Assembly: GCA_963691655.1 (NCBI GenBank)
Contig: CAVNUY010000004.1
Coordinates: 248,001-312,000 of the forward strand
DNA from: Toxonevra muliebris
Taxonomy: Eukaryota; Arthropoda; Insecta; Diptera; Pallopteridae
Reading direction: 5' to 3'
Length of the DNA: 64,000 nucleotides
The notes under the pieces were generated by a model that was not told the DNA's origin, did not search any database, and was given only the letters and a program-made list of their open reading frames with translations. Below are positions 10,531-22,067 of the stretch, piece by piece (positions within the stretch are counted from its first letter, which is position 1; the number at the start of each line of letters is the position of its first letter). The translations under genes and the position numbers were made by a program.

Positions 10531-13500
10531 GGAATAAATAAATAAAGCGTGACACCTCCCATGCAAAGAAAATGTTCGAAACTGTATACCTGAGAAAAAA
10601 TTGCAAAGAACACACTGGCAGTTTGTGTGTAAAGGCGGATGGTTAGTAGTAGTTGTTGGGCAGAATGTTGAATGGTTTTGGCATACAAAGGAAATGCTTC
10701 AAAAGGTATATATGTATCTCTGCCTTATTTTGCTAAGGCCCTAGCATCAGTTTTTCAGCATAGTTTTCGATGGATTATGATAAAAAATGTGCCCTGTACC
10801 GAAAATTTTAGAAACCTACACTGAATATTTCAATCTTTTCTTTTAGTTTAAATTACAAATTCTCGAAACAGTACTCCAAATACAAAAATGTTTTTTGCTT
10901 CTCCTGTAAAATTTGAAAAATGCGTGTTAGGGCTTAAGCAAATTAAGGCAGCGATATGGGGAACCATAATAAAGCAAGCAATCAAAATTTAGTTGTAAAG
11001 AATGTATGTTGATAGTTATTAGAGAGCCATAGTAAGAAAGATAGTGGAGGTTTGTATGTTAAGATGGGATGTTGATAGCAATAACTGAGAAGAATATTGA
11101 CACCATTAAACACGTGGAAGTGGAACTACTCATGTAAATGACGTGAATGATTAGTCCAATGATTCGATTTTGATCGGAGACTGGCACGCTCATATACATA
11201 TATCTTTTGCAAAAGTTTTAGTTGTTGTAATTTTTGCATTACCCCTACTTTGCCAGGTCCGGACAACGAAGATAGTAGCGAAAATTTTCAACAAGTTAAA
11301 AAATTTCGACATGAGAGAAAAATTACACTTCAATTTGAATTGGACTTTATTTTTTTGCTAATATTGTTATTTGACTAATGTTTGTTTTCGAAATGCAGAT
11401 ATACTACAATATACTCTTAAAATATAAGCTTTTGTTCCAAAAGCTGTTTGGCTTTTCGAGATACTACGCGATAAATGCGAAAAATTTAATTTTGTGGGGG
11501 TTTCTAAACTTTCCGCCTGTAGTGTATATGCTTGTCATCTCAATACCTTTCAAGAACTCGACATTTCTAGCTCGAGGTATGATTTTTAACTGTGGAGGTG
11601 GTGGTAAATTTTACACCACCTTGTGAAATAAAGTGCCAGTTTTGTTGAACTTAAAAAAAAAGTTTTCAAATTTTAGAGTTATTTTAATAAAAAATTTATG
11701 ACCTTATTTTCAAAGAACAAATAATTATCAAAAAACCTTTTTTTTACTAAAATTTTTTAAGTGAAGATAAAAGGTAAAAAATTCACCTCCATAGTTAAAA
11801 GTTATAGTGTAAAAAAGTCAAAAAAATAACAATATTTAAAAAATGGACCACAGAAAAATTTAGAACTCGAATTCAGAGAGAAATTCCATAAAAAAGGCAC
11901 CTCCATCAAATGTGCATGAAAAAATTTTATATTACAAACTAGTGTATTTGATTGTATAAAATCGACGTTACGTAAGGCAGTTGATGACCCCTCCCAAACC
12001 TATGTAACACCTCGTCACAAATCGTTCCATCCATATTTAACTTCTGTAGACTGAAATAAAGTAACTTTAGGAAAGCAATTGGAATATGAGCCAAAACAGA
12101 AAATTGGTTTACTTGTATCTGGGTGTTATCGTGGGGTAGCGTCTCCAACCAGCGTGGAGTCCGAAGGATGGTTCATGTAACAACAAATAAAGATCTTGTC
12201 TCACATGTGACGCCTTTTTGACGCTCTGATACTGTATGTTTCTAAATTTATTAAAAACCAGCTATATAGGTTTTAAAACTGATATTTATGTAGGTTTATT
12301 AAATGTAGTACTAGCAATTTATAGTTTTTAAACAAATATTATCAATAGTCACATGAAAAATGTGTGCCTTTGCTTCATGATAAAATAGCTTAAACAAACA
12401 AAATTAAATAAAATCCACAATTGCAAAACTATGTCGAATTGAATGCCTTAGTACACACTAAAAGTATTCAAATGTTCCTACCTATAATACCTCAGGCCTG
12501 CTAAGAACCAAAGCAGTCCTTCCCTAAGTAGTTTTTGACGCTTAACCCAATACCGGTAGTAGAGTTTCTATTGCTTAGCTTTGATGTGAATCTCTTGAAA
12601 TTCTGACGAATCGGATTGCAATATAGTTTATTCTGAACCTGATGGACAAATTAAAAAAAAAATTTCCTTAGACTTTGTGAAAGGTTAAAACTGGGTAAAA
12701 CCGTACTTTATAGGAATTTCAGAGAATTCTGCTGCCAGATTCGGTTTCAACTTATACCTTGGGTAAATTTTGCAGACCTGTATAGGTCGCATTGACACAT
12801 TTTAATAAAAACTAATCAATTTTATTAATTGGATAGATATTAGATTGCACAAAAAAAGAGAATCTATGAATGTCCAATAAAAGCACTTAAGTACAACATA
12901 TTTGGTTACTTCAAACTGTTTCAAGGTAATATCACACAGCAAGTGGCTACTTTTCTACATTAATTTTACAGTTTCACACATTGAAATCACTATGAGTTTT
13001 AGCAGACAACTGAAAATGAGTTACTATGGGTAATCAAGAGTTACGTCTCGTAAAGTTTCTTCAAAAGACATGAGGATCATAGAAGTTATTCAATGATCTT
13101 CCTGCACAAAGCCGAGACAGTCGTTTCCCTCAATTAAGAGAAAACAAATTCTATTAAATTACCATTTGTTCTCCTGTTTAATCCTTTTCCATTTGCCATT
13201 GCAACTGTTATTGTCGTACTTTAAATAAATTGTTCTCGAGCTTTTCGACTTCTTTGCGCTTCCAGCTCCTTCATTTATTACTCCCCGCGCTCTAAAAGCA
13301 AAGGAAATCTAAACGAAGATCACTTGTAACGAAATTAGAATAAATTGAGTTGCACTAAACAAACTATTTTAAACTAAAGGAAATTAGATTTCCAACAAAA
13401 AAAATTGAAAATATTTAGATTTCGCAAAATCTTGCAAGTCTTAGGTTTTTTATTATTGTTTGTCGCACGCCTCCTCAACGCTAAGAAAAATAGATTTTGC

Positions 13501-14390
13501 AAATAAAGAAAAACAAAATTTTAAAGACACACACACAGAGGAAACAACGGAAACATGGCGGCACTATGTGGACTGTGTCACACTAGGTTGCCAGACAGCT
13601 TCATAATGCAACGCTGCCCACATATGATTCAACATGGTTGACATACTGGCTTGATTGGGGACAACATCGTCAACATTGTATTTCCGGGTTTTCACAAACA
13701 GATTTTTCGTTGCAAAACTCTCGACTGTGTGGGTGAGAAATTTCAAGTACAGACTTTGTTATGCTTGCCAATTTTGCTTTCTTCGTTGAAACAAATTTTT
13801 TGGCATTTCGTTTTGGTCACATTCGTTCAAATGCTCAATAAAATATGTTTTTTAAATGGGCGCGCGAAGATATAGAGAGTTTAGTGGACTGATAAAGCGG
13901 CTTGCGTGTATTTAATTATTAATTCCCATTTATTTATTTTCTCCTTTTATTCTCATGCTGCGTCTTCTAAAGAATTTCAAAACTAAAATTTGTGTGCGGA
14001 CGCAAAAAGCAAGAAGAAACAAAAGTAAGCAGAGTAAAATTTTCTGTAGAAACCGGGACTACGCTTTCTTTTTTTAATTTTTGTCCACATTTAGACCTGG
14101 AGATTTGACTTTGGAAACTGTGGGACACTTTTTGGCATTCTTTTGTAGTTGCCTAAAACTTTTACAGGTGGAAACATTAAAAAAGAGACAAATTTTTTTA
14201 TTTACACCATGATTCTTTTTGTAGAATGTCAAAGTAAAAACCATGATAGAACTATGTATTTGGAGGTGGATGCAATTTTACAAATAGTAGATATTTTGGA
14301 TTTTTGACAAGTAATAACGACACAAAAATTTGCACAAATTTTTGTTTGCGTACATTATCAGAAGCCTACACACGATACAAGTGCCCCTGC
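10531..14390. other. Long AT-rich non-coding region
   Basis: Only short chance ORFs occur (for example 11170-11361, 11378-11626, 13651-13875). None has a recognisable domain. I see no intact repeat boundary, tRNA or promoter that I can defend. Confidence 0.6.
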
Positions 14391-14539
14391 GCAAGAAGGC
14401 TAGAATATTCCCGCGGTAAGGTAAGAGGCGATTAAAATACCCCACAGAGAGAGATTTGGGAATAAACTGTAATATTTGAGGGAAATCTGTAAGACTGTAT
14501 ACCGACCGAAAAAACTGTAATTTACAGATAAATCTGTCA

Positions 14540-15362
14540 ATATGGCACCGCTGACGGGAACGCTTTCTGGGCTGTTTTTCGCGAAATCGTTCACCCGCGT
14601 TGTAGTACGAGAACGGACCTCAATAACTTTAGGTTTGATTTTATTCACATTAGTAAGAATATTAGTAATATCATTAGAATGATTAATGGATAGACGAGCT
14701 GCACGATTAAAGTTCAGACGAGCATTTGGTGGATTAGGCGTGATGATCGGTGATGCCATGGCAACAACAGCAGCAGAGCAGCGATCAGCAACTACAGCAC
14801 AACTACCAAGCGATTACGTGAGCAGGATGGTTCATCAGGCGAAATAACTGGAGAACATCAATCAGCAACGTCAGCATGAACCATATGAAGAAAGTGAAAC
14901 AGTATTATCCGAACCATCTTTGTTGTTAGTTGCATGCCTATTCATCTCAGCAAAGCTGAAACCTTTAAAGTCAGCGAAGTGGGCGGTGAATTGATTGGCG
15001 AGCGATTTATTGACAGCTTGGTGACTGTTGAGCTCAGCCTCAAAGAGACCTTTAAGGTCAACAAATTGATCACTGAGTGATTTTGATTTAAGCTCAAATG
15101 CACTCAGAAGACTACTGAACCCAGCTTTTTGAGACTCAGTAATGGATTCGTATGCTTTAGCTAGTTTTCCTGACATACGCAGACAGTCCTTACAGAAATA
15201 TCCCAAATGCCGATTCCCCTTTAGCATTTTGACGTCATACTCAGTCAATGTACCCATGCAACAGCCACGATGAAACCACTTTTTGCATAAGCCACTACAC
15301 GGAACAACAAGGCAATCATTTCTGGAGAATTCTTTGTCACATTTTCCACAAAAGTCATCCAT
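14540..15362 (-). pseudogene. LINE ORF1 remains with PHD finger (minus strand)
   Basis: Reading leftward from the ATG at 15362, residues 5-60 form a clear PHD finger: CGKC, then CSGLCKKWFHRGC, then CKDC about 20 residues later, giving a C4-H-C3 ligand order. A coiled, Ser/Lys-rich segment follows and the frame stops at 14871. A second open piece (14759 to about 14540) looks like the continuing linker. PHD fingers of this kind sit at the N-terminus of ORF1 in CR1-like LINEs, as in the element at 1279. No ORF2 follows, so this is a fragment. The hAT element at 15513 inserted just upstream of it. Confidence 0.7.
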
Positions 15363-15512
15363 AGTGATCCATGAATCTGCAGAATGAACAAAAACGTAAT
15401 AACTTCAGAGTTTATAAACTTAATTATGTTGAAACACCAAAGTTTAAGAGACTTTAAACAGGATAGAACACGCATTAAGCGCGTGCGCATATGTGCATGA
15501 GAACGGTGAGAC

Positions 15513-16834
15513 CAGAGAATATACAGAGAATGGAAAGTCTTCCTCTTCCTCCTAATTTTTTGAAAAATTTGCGTTTTTTATGTCGCTATAGTGGACAGAC
15601 ATATATATAAGTTCACCTCAGTTTTGTTGTTGTTGGTGGTGAAAAATAAATCAACTGATTAAATTTTCACATTTTCTAAATTGAATGCAAAAGTAAGTAT
15701 TTTTGCAATATTCTTTAATTTAAACGATAATAAATTATACAATAATATATTTCTTTATCTTTGCAGGCAGACATTTTCATTATCAACATAGAGGAGCGCA
15801 AAAATGAGAAGGATGGACTGCGCCAGTAAAACGATATATGCAAATGCGATTGATGAGATGTTAAAATTCTGGATTGGAACAGAAATTTCAGCTTGGTGAA
15901 AGCGGAAATACGTAAAAAAGTAAGTAACCAAACAAAAAGGAGCTGTTCTCTTGTTCTAAACAAAAAATTGTTAATTGTTTTCAGTAAGTGCAACAAATTT
16001 TGTAAATGAAGGCAGAGCGTTGGCCGCCATTATAGCAGACCCACACTGGACTATTGCTGAAGAAGAAACAAAGACCATATATTTTCTCTGATGAGGCATT
16101 TTTTTTTATTTTATAAATTTTAAGTTTTGAAAAAAACTGTTTTAGTCACTATTAATATTATAAAATTATTCACGCAAAATAAAAAGATAATCCAATATTT
16201 TTGGCGCGGTGAATAATATTCATGGATATGTATTGCCGTGCTAACAAAGCGAAAATGTATGCAAAAAAAAAAGTGAGGAAAAAGTACGCTTTATCAAAAA
16301 TTGTACTAAATAAAATTCATTTAATTAAAACTTTTGGTTCTTACTTATGCGAACTTATTAGTAAATAAATATAATAATACATGAAATCAGGCATCTATTC
16401 AGTTTGGTCTTTATGAAAAAATTATGAGTAAACAAAAAGGTTTTGTTCATCGAATGAACTACGAATATAACGCTTTTAGACATATAAAAATAGTTTTTAG
16501 CAAAAAATCATAGTTGGTACGATTTCAATATTTTGATTGTGTGCTAAAAAACAAAATAACAATTTTTTAAACGTTTCATAACACAAAAAATATAACATAT
16601 AGCAATAGGAGTAAACTCAAAGGAAATAGTAAGGCAAAATAGTAAAGTGTAACAAAAAACAATGAACATCAGCAATACTTTTTGATTCGACTGGTACTAC
16701 TGAGGTAGGTCTACTAAACCGCTTAGCACTACTGTGGTAGGTCTACTAAATCGCTGGGCACTACTGTGGTAGGTCTACTAAATCACTTGGCACCATGTGT
16801 AATGGTAAAGTTTCCATTCTCTGTATATTCTCTG
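15513..16834. mobile_element. Non-autonomous hAT transposon, 1322 bp
   Basis: The ends are perfect 24 bp terminal inverted repeats (15513-15536 and 16811-16834) beginning CAGAGAATATACAG. They are flanked by an exact 8 bp target duplication, ggtgagac, at 15505-15512 and 16835-16842. The 8 bp duplication and CA-initial ends are the hallmark of hAT elements. No transposase-length ORF remains inside, although an intron-like gtaagt...tttgcag pair (about 15693-15767) hints that a gene was once present. The AT-rich interior otherwise holds only the subterminal repeats. Confidence 0.9.
16690..16795. repeat. Subterminal 32 bp repeats of the hAT element (3 copies)
   Basis: Three consecutive copies of a unit around 'actactgtggtaggtctac' lie just inside the right end of the hAT element, with period 32-33 bp. 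Subterminal repeats of this sort are transposase binding sites in characterised hAT elements. That role is inferred here. Confidence 0.75.
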
Positions 16835-16842
16835 GGTGAGAC

Positions 16843-17545
16843 TAAGGGTCGGTGCTTACGGTACTTGACTATGGTATGTGTTAACTTCTATGTTATGAGT
16901 GTTAAGATAATATTCAATATTGTTATTATTATTCTTTAAGGATTTACAATTATATTGTAGAATTTTCACAACCATTGTTATTATTAAATAAATAAATGAG
17001 CATTCAGCTCATGTATACAATTTTTTTTAGCAAAAATATCTTTTGTGAACCTAAGGTCGATGTTACATAATCAATATTTTGCTGTCAAACAATGAAATTG
17101 TTGATGTTTTGAAAAATGAACACTGAGCGAAAGAGAGAATGAACACATTTCACTTCAAACTTTTTTAGTGACGAAAAAAACCTGCATCACTTCAAATAAA
17201 ATGGGGTTGCTGCAGATACACTATTGCATTTTATTGGAAAATACTAATATTTTATGAAAATACTAGACTTTTTACTAATTTATAAACACATTTTTTTCCT
17301 TGCCACCCTTTGCGTTATTGGCTTTTGTTTGTTTAAGAACAGTACTCATTGTTTGCAATATTTTTTGTTGCTATTTCCACCGACATTATTTCATATTGTC
17401 ATTATAATTATTTCCATCCAATTCCATTCCAATTGTTGAATTTTCATTCACTCCAAAATACAATTAATTACTTTTGAGTTGGAAAAACATAGTTGCAGGT
17501 AAAGTATCACAAAATAACATTCAGCAAAAAACTGATAGTGTAACA
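16843..17545. other. AT-rich non-coding stretch
   Basis: No domain, repeat or RNA gene recognised. The 61-codon ORF at 17254-17439 is hydrophobic by base composition only. Confidence 0.55.
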
Positions 17546-17559
17546 GGGTATCAAACAAA

Positions 17560-18990
17560 ACGATGAAGAGAGAGTAAAAACAGAAAACATTGACCGTGTA
17601 ACATCAGCTTAAGAAGTTCATTCGATAACTTTTCTAGTTGTGTTAATCTGTGATAGTTGGGAGTATCAAAGAAAATACCTATACTCCTGAGATCTTGGTT
17701 GAGAATTTTTTGGAAGAAGATTAGATGGTTTAACAAATGATTTGTTCTTAGAGGCATCCAATGCTTATTTAGCAATAGTATTAAACTTTTTGGGTGCGAG
17801 AATCATAATGACATCTTTATCCTTATTTTTAAAATTCAACCGTTCTTAAACAAGTTCAGGAAATTCCTGCTCAAAATTTTTCAAAATATCCAACTGATTG
17901 TCATTAAAGGGAGCATAGGTGCTTAACAACTTCTTACGAGAAATTTTCTTGATTTTATTTTCGCTAGACCATTTACCATATTTATTTTTCTCATGGGCCT
18001 GATGGCTTGTGTCACTACACAAGATGCACTTCATGGCATTACAAGAAGGTTCACACCCTCCCGTGTTACCACAACACAAGCAACGCTTTGCGGATCTACA
18101 TCCTCTTTGTATGTGACCTAAACGTCCACAATTCTTGCATTGTTTCACCAGCGGATAATATAAATTTACATTCAAGACTGTCTAATTTAGAATAACTTCA
18201 TTGGGAAACTCATTTCCATCAAAACCCAATTTACGGAATATGTTGGAATGAAATTATTAGGATCCATGCTATCGCCTCTGGAAAAACGTTGAACTGATGT
18301 TACTTTTATCACTGACTTCACATTATCCTTAATTTCCTCTTCAGATATGTCTAATGGAATATCACGAATGACGCCATAAGTTTCCAAGAAGCTTTCGGGA
18401 ATAAAAACCCTCATATTTTTAGACTTTAAGTTCTCATCAATGACAAACAAGTTAGCACTTTTTACATCTTCAAAACTTACTTTATAAAGTGCTACTCCAA
18501 TTGCTTTTATCGCCTTAATACCTACTATGTTCAAATTTTTAATATTTGACCAAAAATACAACCCATTTTTGGCTCTTTTATTTGGAGTCTCCTCCGAAGC
18601 AGATGTATCTACTACAGCAAAAATTTCGCCACAGTGGTCATACAGTAAAACATCTAACCTATTGTCACTCTTAGTAGCCGGAGCAATTGCGTCACTATTT
18701 TTAGCTTGCCGAATTTCGGCACTTTCATAGTTCAATCTTATGTCATTGATTGCCTGATCTACTAAATTAGCAAACTTGTCTTTAGCTACATCCAAAAAAG
18801 CATCATCCCTAACCGGGAAACCCATCGACACTGCAACTTTTTTTGTTTTTATTTCTATTTTTCGAAATCGCACCTTTTGATTTTTTCGGAAGAGGCTCCT
18901 GAGGTCGCAATTCGCTCTTAAGGTTTTTGGAACGTAAAAAGCTAGAAACCATTTATGAGGTGCCATACCGGTGAAGCGAACGCAACGGTT
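17560..18990 (-). pseudogene. LINE ORF1 (Gag-like, CCHC zinc knuckles), minus strand
   Basis: Reading leftward, the main open segment (ORF 19089-18187) probably begins in earnest at MGFPVRDD (about 18822). It contains an RRM-like region (GVIRDIPLDISEEEIKD). A frame change at about 18180 leads into 18175-17846, which carries CKNCGRLGHIQRGC, then CLCCGNTGGCEPSC, then CILCSDTSHQAHEKNK with the last expected Cys replaced by Tyr. An RRM-like fold followed by zinc knuckles is the plan of ORF1 in I/LOA-type LINEs, where it binds element RNA. No matching ORF2 lies downstream, so it is 3'-truncated or rearranged. Confidence 0.7.
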
Positions 18991-19089
18991 GGCAACCGCT
19001 CCACCGGACAAAAAGGTATGAATGGATGGGTTGGCGGTGTTTGATAGAACAAATAGTTTACATTTCTTTTGGCAATTAACATTTAACAT

Positions 19090-19439
19090 TTACAGTATTT
19101 TCTATATTCTTTATATACAAATATGCAAACGTTTTGTTTTTATGTATTTTGATTGATTTCTTTTTTGTTATGCACATGCATGTAGATACTTTTGAATATA
19201 TTTTTCTGCTTTGATTTTATGAAATTTAGTAAATTCATAAACAATGAATAAATGAAAACTTACAAAAAATTATTGTCATCTTTGCGTATTATTACATGGG
19301 GTAAAAAAAAGAAAAAAAAAAAAGCAAACCAGAAACGCGCATAGATTTTAATTTAAAATTTTTTGTTTGAAAATTTTAAATTTCATACTTTTTTATAGTT
19401 TTGCTTACTTTGTTTACAATTGCAATTTCTTTGTTTACA
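19090..19439. other. AT-rich spacer
   Basis: No feature recognised, apart from homopolymer A tracts near 19310. Confidence 0.5.
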
Positions 19440-20426
19440 TCATTTTTCAAATATAAAATAACTACACTCATGTAGTTTCTTACATGACATCTCATATTTT
19501 TAACATGAAAAAAAATTTTAAATGCTTTGGCCCATACGATTTCACAGTGCATCTCATATTTTTAACATGATTTGTTCTTATCAAAATGTTAATTTTTCTT
19601 ATCACTGTTAAACATGCACCTCATATCGCTGTCAAAACCGCTGTAATGATTTATTCGGGTAAACAACAAGAACACAAAACTCTTCTTCTTATTTTAGCAT
19701 GAGGTGGCAGAGTTAATTCTTTTGCACATGTTAAATATCATATATCGCTGATGCAATAACATGTAAACAAGAAATTTTTTTATTTATCATTATTCATTAT
19801 TATTTTATTATTAAACACAAATATAATTATTTAAGAAAAAATTAAATATTACATTAATATTGATAAGGGAAATAAAAAAGAAAATATTATAAAAAATTCC
19901 ACATCTCATATTATGAGGTGCATGCATTTATTTATATTAAATATTGATAAATGACAAAAAAAAATATTTAATATGAAAATCTACATTTCATATGAGGTGC
20001 AATGTTATTTTTTTCACAATATGTTTATTTTGAAATTGCTGCGATGGCTTATCTTCGTCAATTGTCGCAAAAACAACAAAACCACACGATTCTTCTTCTT
20101 ATTCTTGCTTCGGTTTTCTGCCACAATCTGATTTTAACATGAGGTGTCAGTGTTAATTCTTTTGTACATGTTAAATTTCACATATCGCTGCTGCGATAAC
20201 ATGTAAACAAGAAATTTCTGTATTTATTTCTTATGTTTTATTATTTTCATTTTTATTAACTACAAATGTATTTATTTAAGAACAAATTTAAATACTTTAC
20301 TACCGAAGTACATGCATTTATTGTATTAAATATTGATAAATGAAATAAAAATATATAATATAAAAATATACATTTCATATGAGGTGCACTGTTAATTTCT
20401 TTCACAATGTTTATTTTGAAATTGCT
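19440..20426. repeat. AT-rich direct duplication, period about 390-440 bp
   Basis: Marker phrases repeat in order: 'tttgcacatgttaaat' (19721) and 'tttgtacatgttaaat' (20161); 'ataacatgtaaacaagaaattt' (about 19757 and 20197); 'tttcatatgaggtgca' (about 19987 and 20374); 'tgtttattttgaaattgctg' (about 20021 and 20408). An older partial copy lies before 19700. Near-palindromic CACCTCAT/ATGAGGTG motifs recur throughout. The right end abuts gypsy-like gag coding sequence at about 20427. Element class unknown. Confidence 0.8.
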
Positions 20427-21474
20427 GTTCGCCTTTCATCACTCGGTTCCGCTCCTCCCTAGGCTGTTGTTCGACGTTGCGCCTGGCCACTATTTCATGG
20501 ATGACATCGAGGTCATCGGCCAGCTTTACCAACTCTCTCAGTGTGGTAAAATCTCGTCGCTTTACGTACAGTTTGTACTCTTGTCGGCAATTTTTAAAAA
20601 TACGCTCCAATTTGTTTGCTTCACTATAGTGGGCGTACCTCATCATGTTTTGCATGGCCAAGACATAGTCTTTGAATGTCTCTCTGGGCCACTGCGCTCT
20701 TCGGCGTATCTCGTCGTCTAGGTCTTCTAAGTAACGCGGAGGGAGGAAGAATTCCAAAAAATGTTCTTTAAATTCGTCCCAATATTGCCATTGCCCGTCG
20801 TTGTTGCGGAATCAGGTCAGGGCCCTTTCCGTCAGCAGCTGTGGCATGGCTTGAGGCATCCAATTTCTGTCAACCCCGTATACTGCCATCAACTCTTCCA
20901 CCCTTTAAATAAATTCTAGAGGGTCGTTGCCTCCACTAAACCTCACTGTCCACTTCCGGATGCGGTCCATAGCTGTGGAATGGGTTGCTGACATCCTGCT
21001 CGGTATTGCCCCTGGCGCTACGTTTGCCTGGCTTGGTACAGGTGTGTCAGATCGGGGAAAGTGGACGTTGGCTGAGTAAGTGGTGGCAGGAGTTGCCTCC
21101 TGCACTGCGTGGACCTTGCTCGGTATACGCGTGTACGATGATGAAAGGTGGGTGTTGTGTAAGTGCGTGGCGGTTCTGGTTGCTTCAGCGGGTGGTAGCA
21201 GAAATGGATGTGGTGGCTGGGCTTCTTCGCGTGGAACTTCCTGAGGGTATGGACCTCGGTCGGTGAGTGGCACAGGCCTTAGCACCTTAGTGTAGCGTGC
21301 CTCCAACATGTCTAGTCGCCCCTGGACGTCTTCAGAGAAGTTTCCATCTAGTACGAAATTCACTACGCGTTTGCGTAGCTCTTCTACGGTGCCTGTGTCG
21401 TCTAGACCGAACTCTGTTGCATACTCCGTCAGTTCCCCCTTACGGATGTTGTAGATCCATGCCAATTTCGCCAT
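20392..21474 (-). pseudogene. Gypsy-like retrotransposon Gag, truncated
   Basis: The ATG at 21474 opens a 189-codon segment beginning with a SAP-like helix-turn-helix region (VEELRKRVVNF), then a Pro-rich linker. It runs into the capsid region FSGGNDPLEFI and hits a stop at 20905. In the same register further on come a second stop near 20813 and then LPPRYLEDLDDEIRRRAQ, FKDYVLAMQNMMR and a helical C-terminal lobe, down to about 20427. This pattern matches Arc-like capsids of Ty3/gypsy Gag, which assemble the virus-like particle. The frame ends abruptly at the AT-rich repeat; no nucleocapsid knuckle or pol is present. The primer binding site and LTR lie just upstream. Confidence 0.8.
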
Positions 21475-21490
21475 GTTAACCCGATCACGA

Positions 21491-21800
21491 TTTGTTGTTT
21501 ATCGCTTCGAGTGTTTTTTTTTTTCTAATAACAATTTTATTTTTTTTTTTCAATAATAATTTACTATCTAGAGTTTTCTTATTTTTTTTTTTTTTTTTTT
21601 TTCTCACACAGAGGTTTATGGTCTACACGGGAGTTCTATATTTTATTTTTTTTTTTTTCTCCGCGCACAAGAGTTTATTCTCTACACAATAGTTTCCCTT
21701 CTTTTTTTTTTTGTATTGTATTCGTGATTTTATTATCGTATATATTTTTCTTTTCACTATGTGTCTCAATTGTCTGTGAGTTTCTTGTAGTTTTTTTTTT
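21491..21800. other. Homopolymer-rich leader between PBS and gag
   Basis: This untranslated leader (minus strand) contains five or more poly(T) runs of 9-20 bases on the + strand. No ORF is credible. Confidence 0.6.
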
Positions 21801-21808
21801 CACTTCAG

Positions 21809-21827
21809 GGTCCCTGCTCGGGCGCCA
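21809..21827 (-). promoter_or_regulatory. Primer binding site, tRNA-Lys type
   Basis: On the minus strand the sequence directly after the LTR end is TGGCGCCCGAGCAGGGACC. It is complementary to the 3' end of a lysine tRNA with at most one mismatch to the common TGGCGCCCGAACAGGGAC site. The adjacency to the LTR terminus fixes the LTR boundary at 21828. Confidence 0.85.
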
Positions 21828-22067
21828 TGTAACGAAACTTTCTCTCTTTGGCCGGGGTGGAACTCAGCGGGCTCCAGAGGTTTCTTGTGTTACAGAATTT
21901 GTTCGTTGCAGGGAACCCTAACTTTAGTTATTGAGACACATTCTTTTTTTTTTATTCTATGTTTCTTTTAATTCACCTCATAAATGGTTTTAATATATAC
22001 AAAAAAAGATTACGTCTTACTGCTTCTGGTGTTGAACTGGATTCGTCTTCTAGGCGAGTAAGCGTGG

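Noticed and set aside
11170..11626. Two small + strand ORFs
   Set aside because: Hydrophobic, AT-driven, with no homology I recognise.
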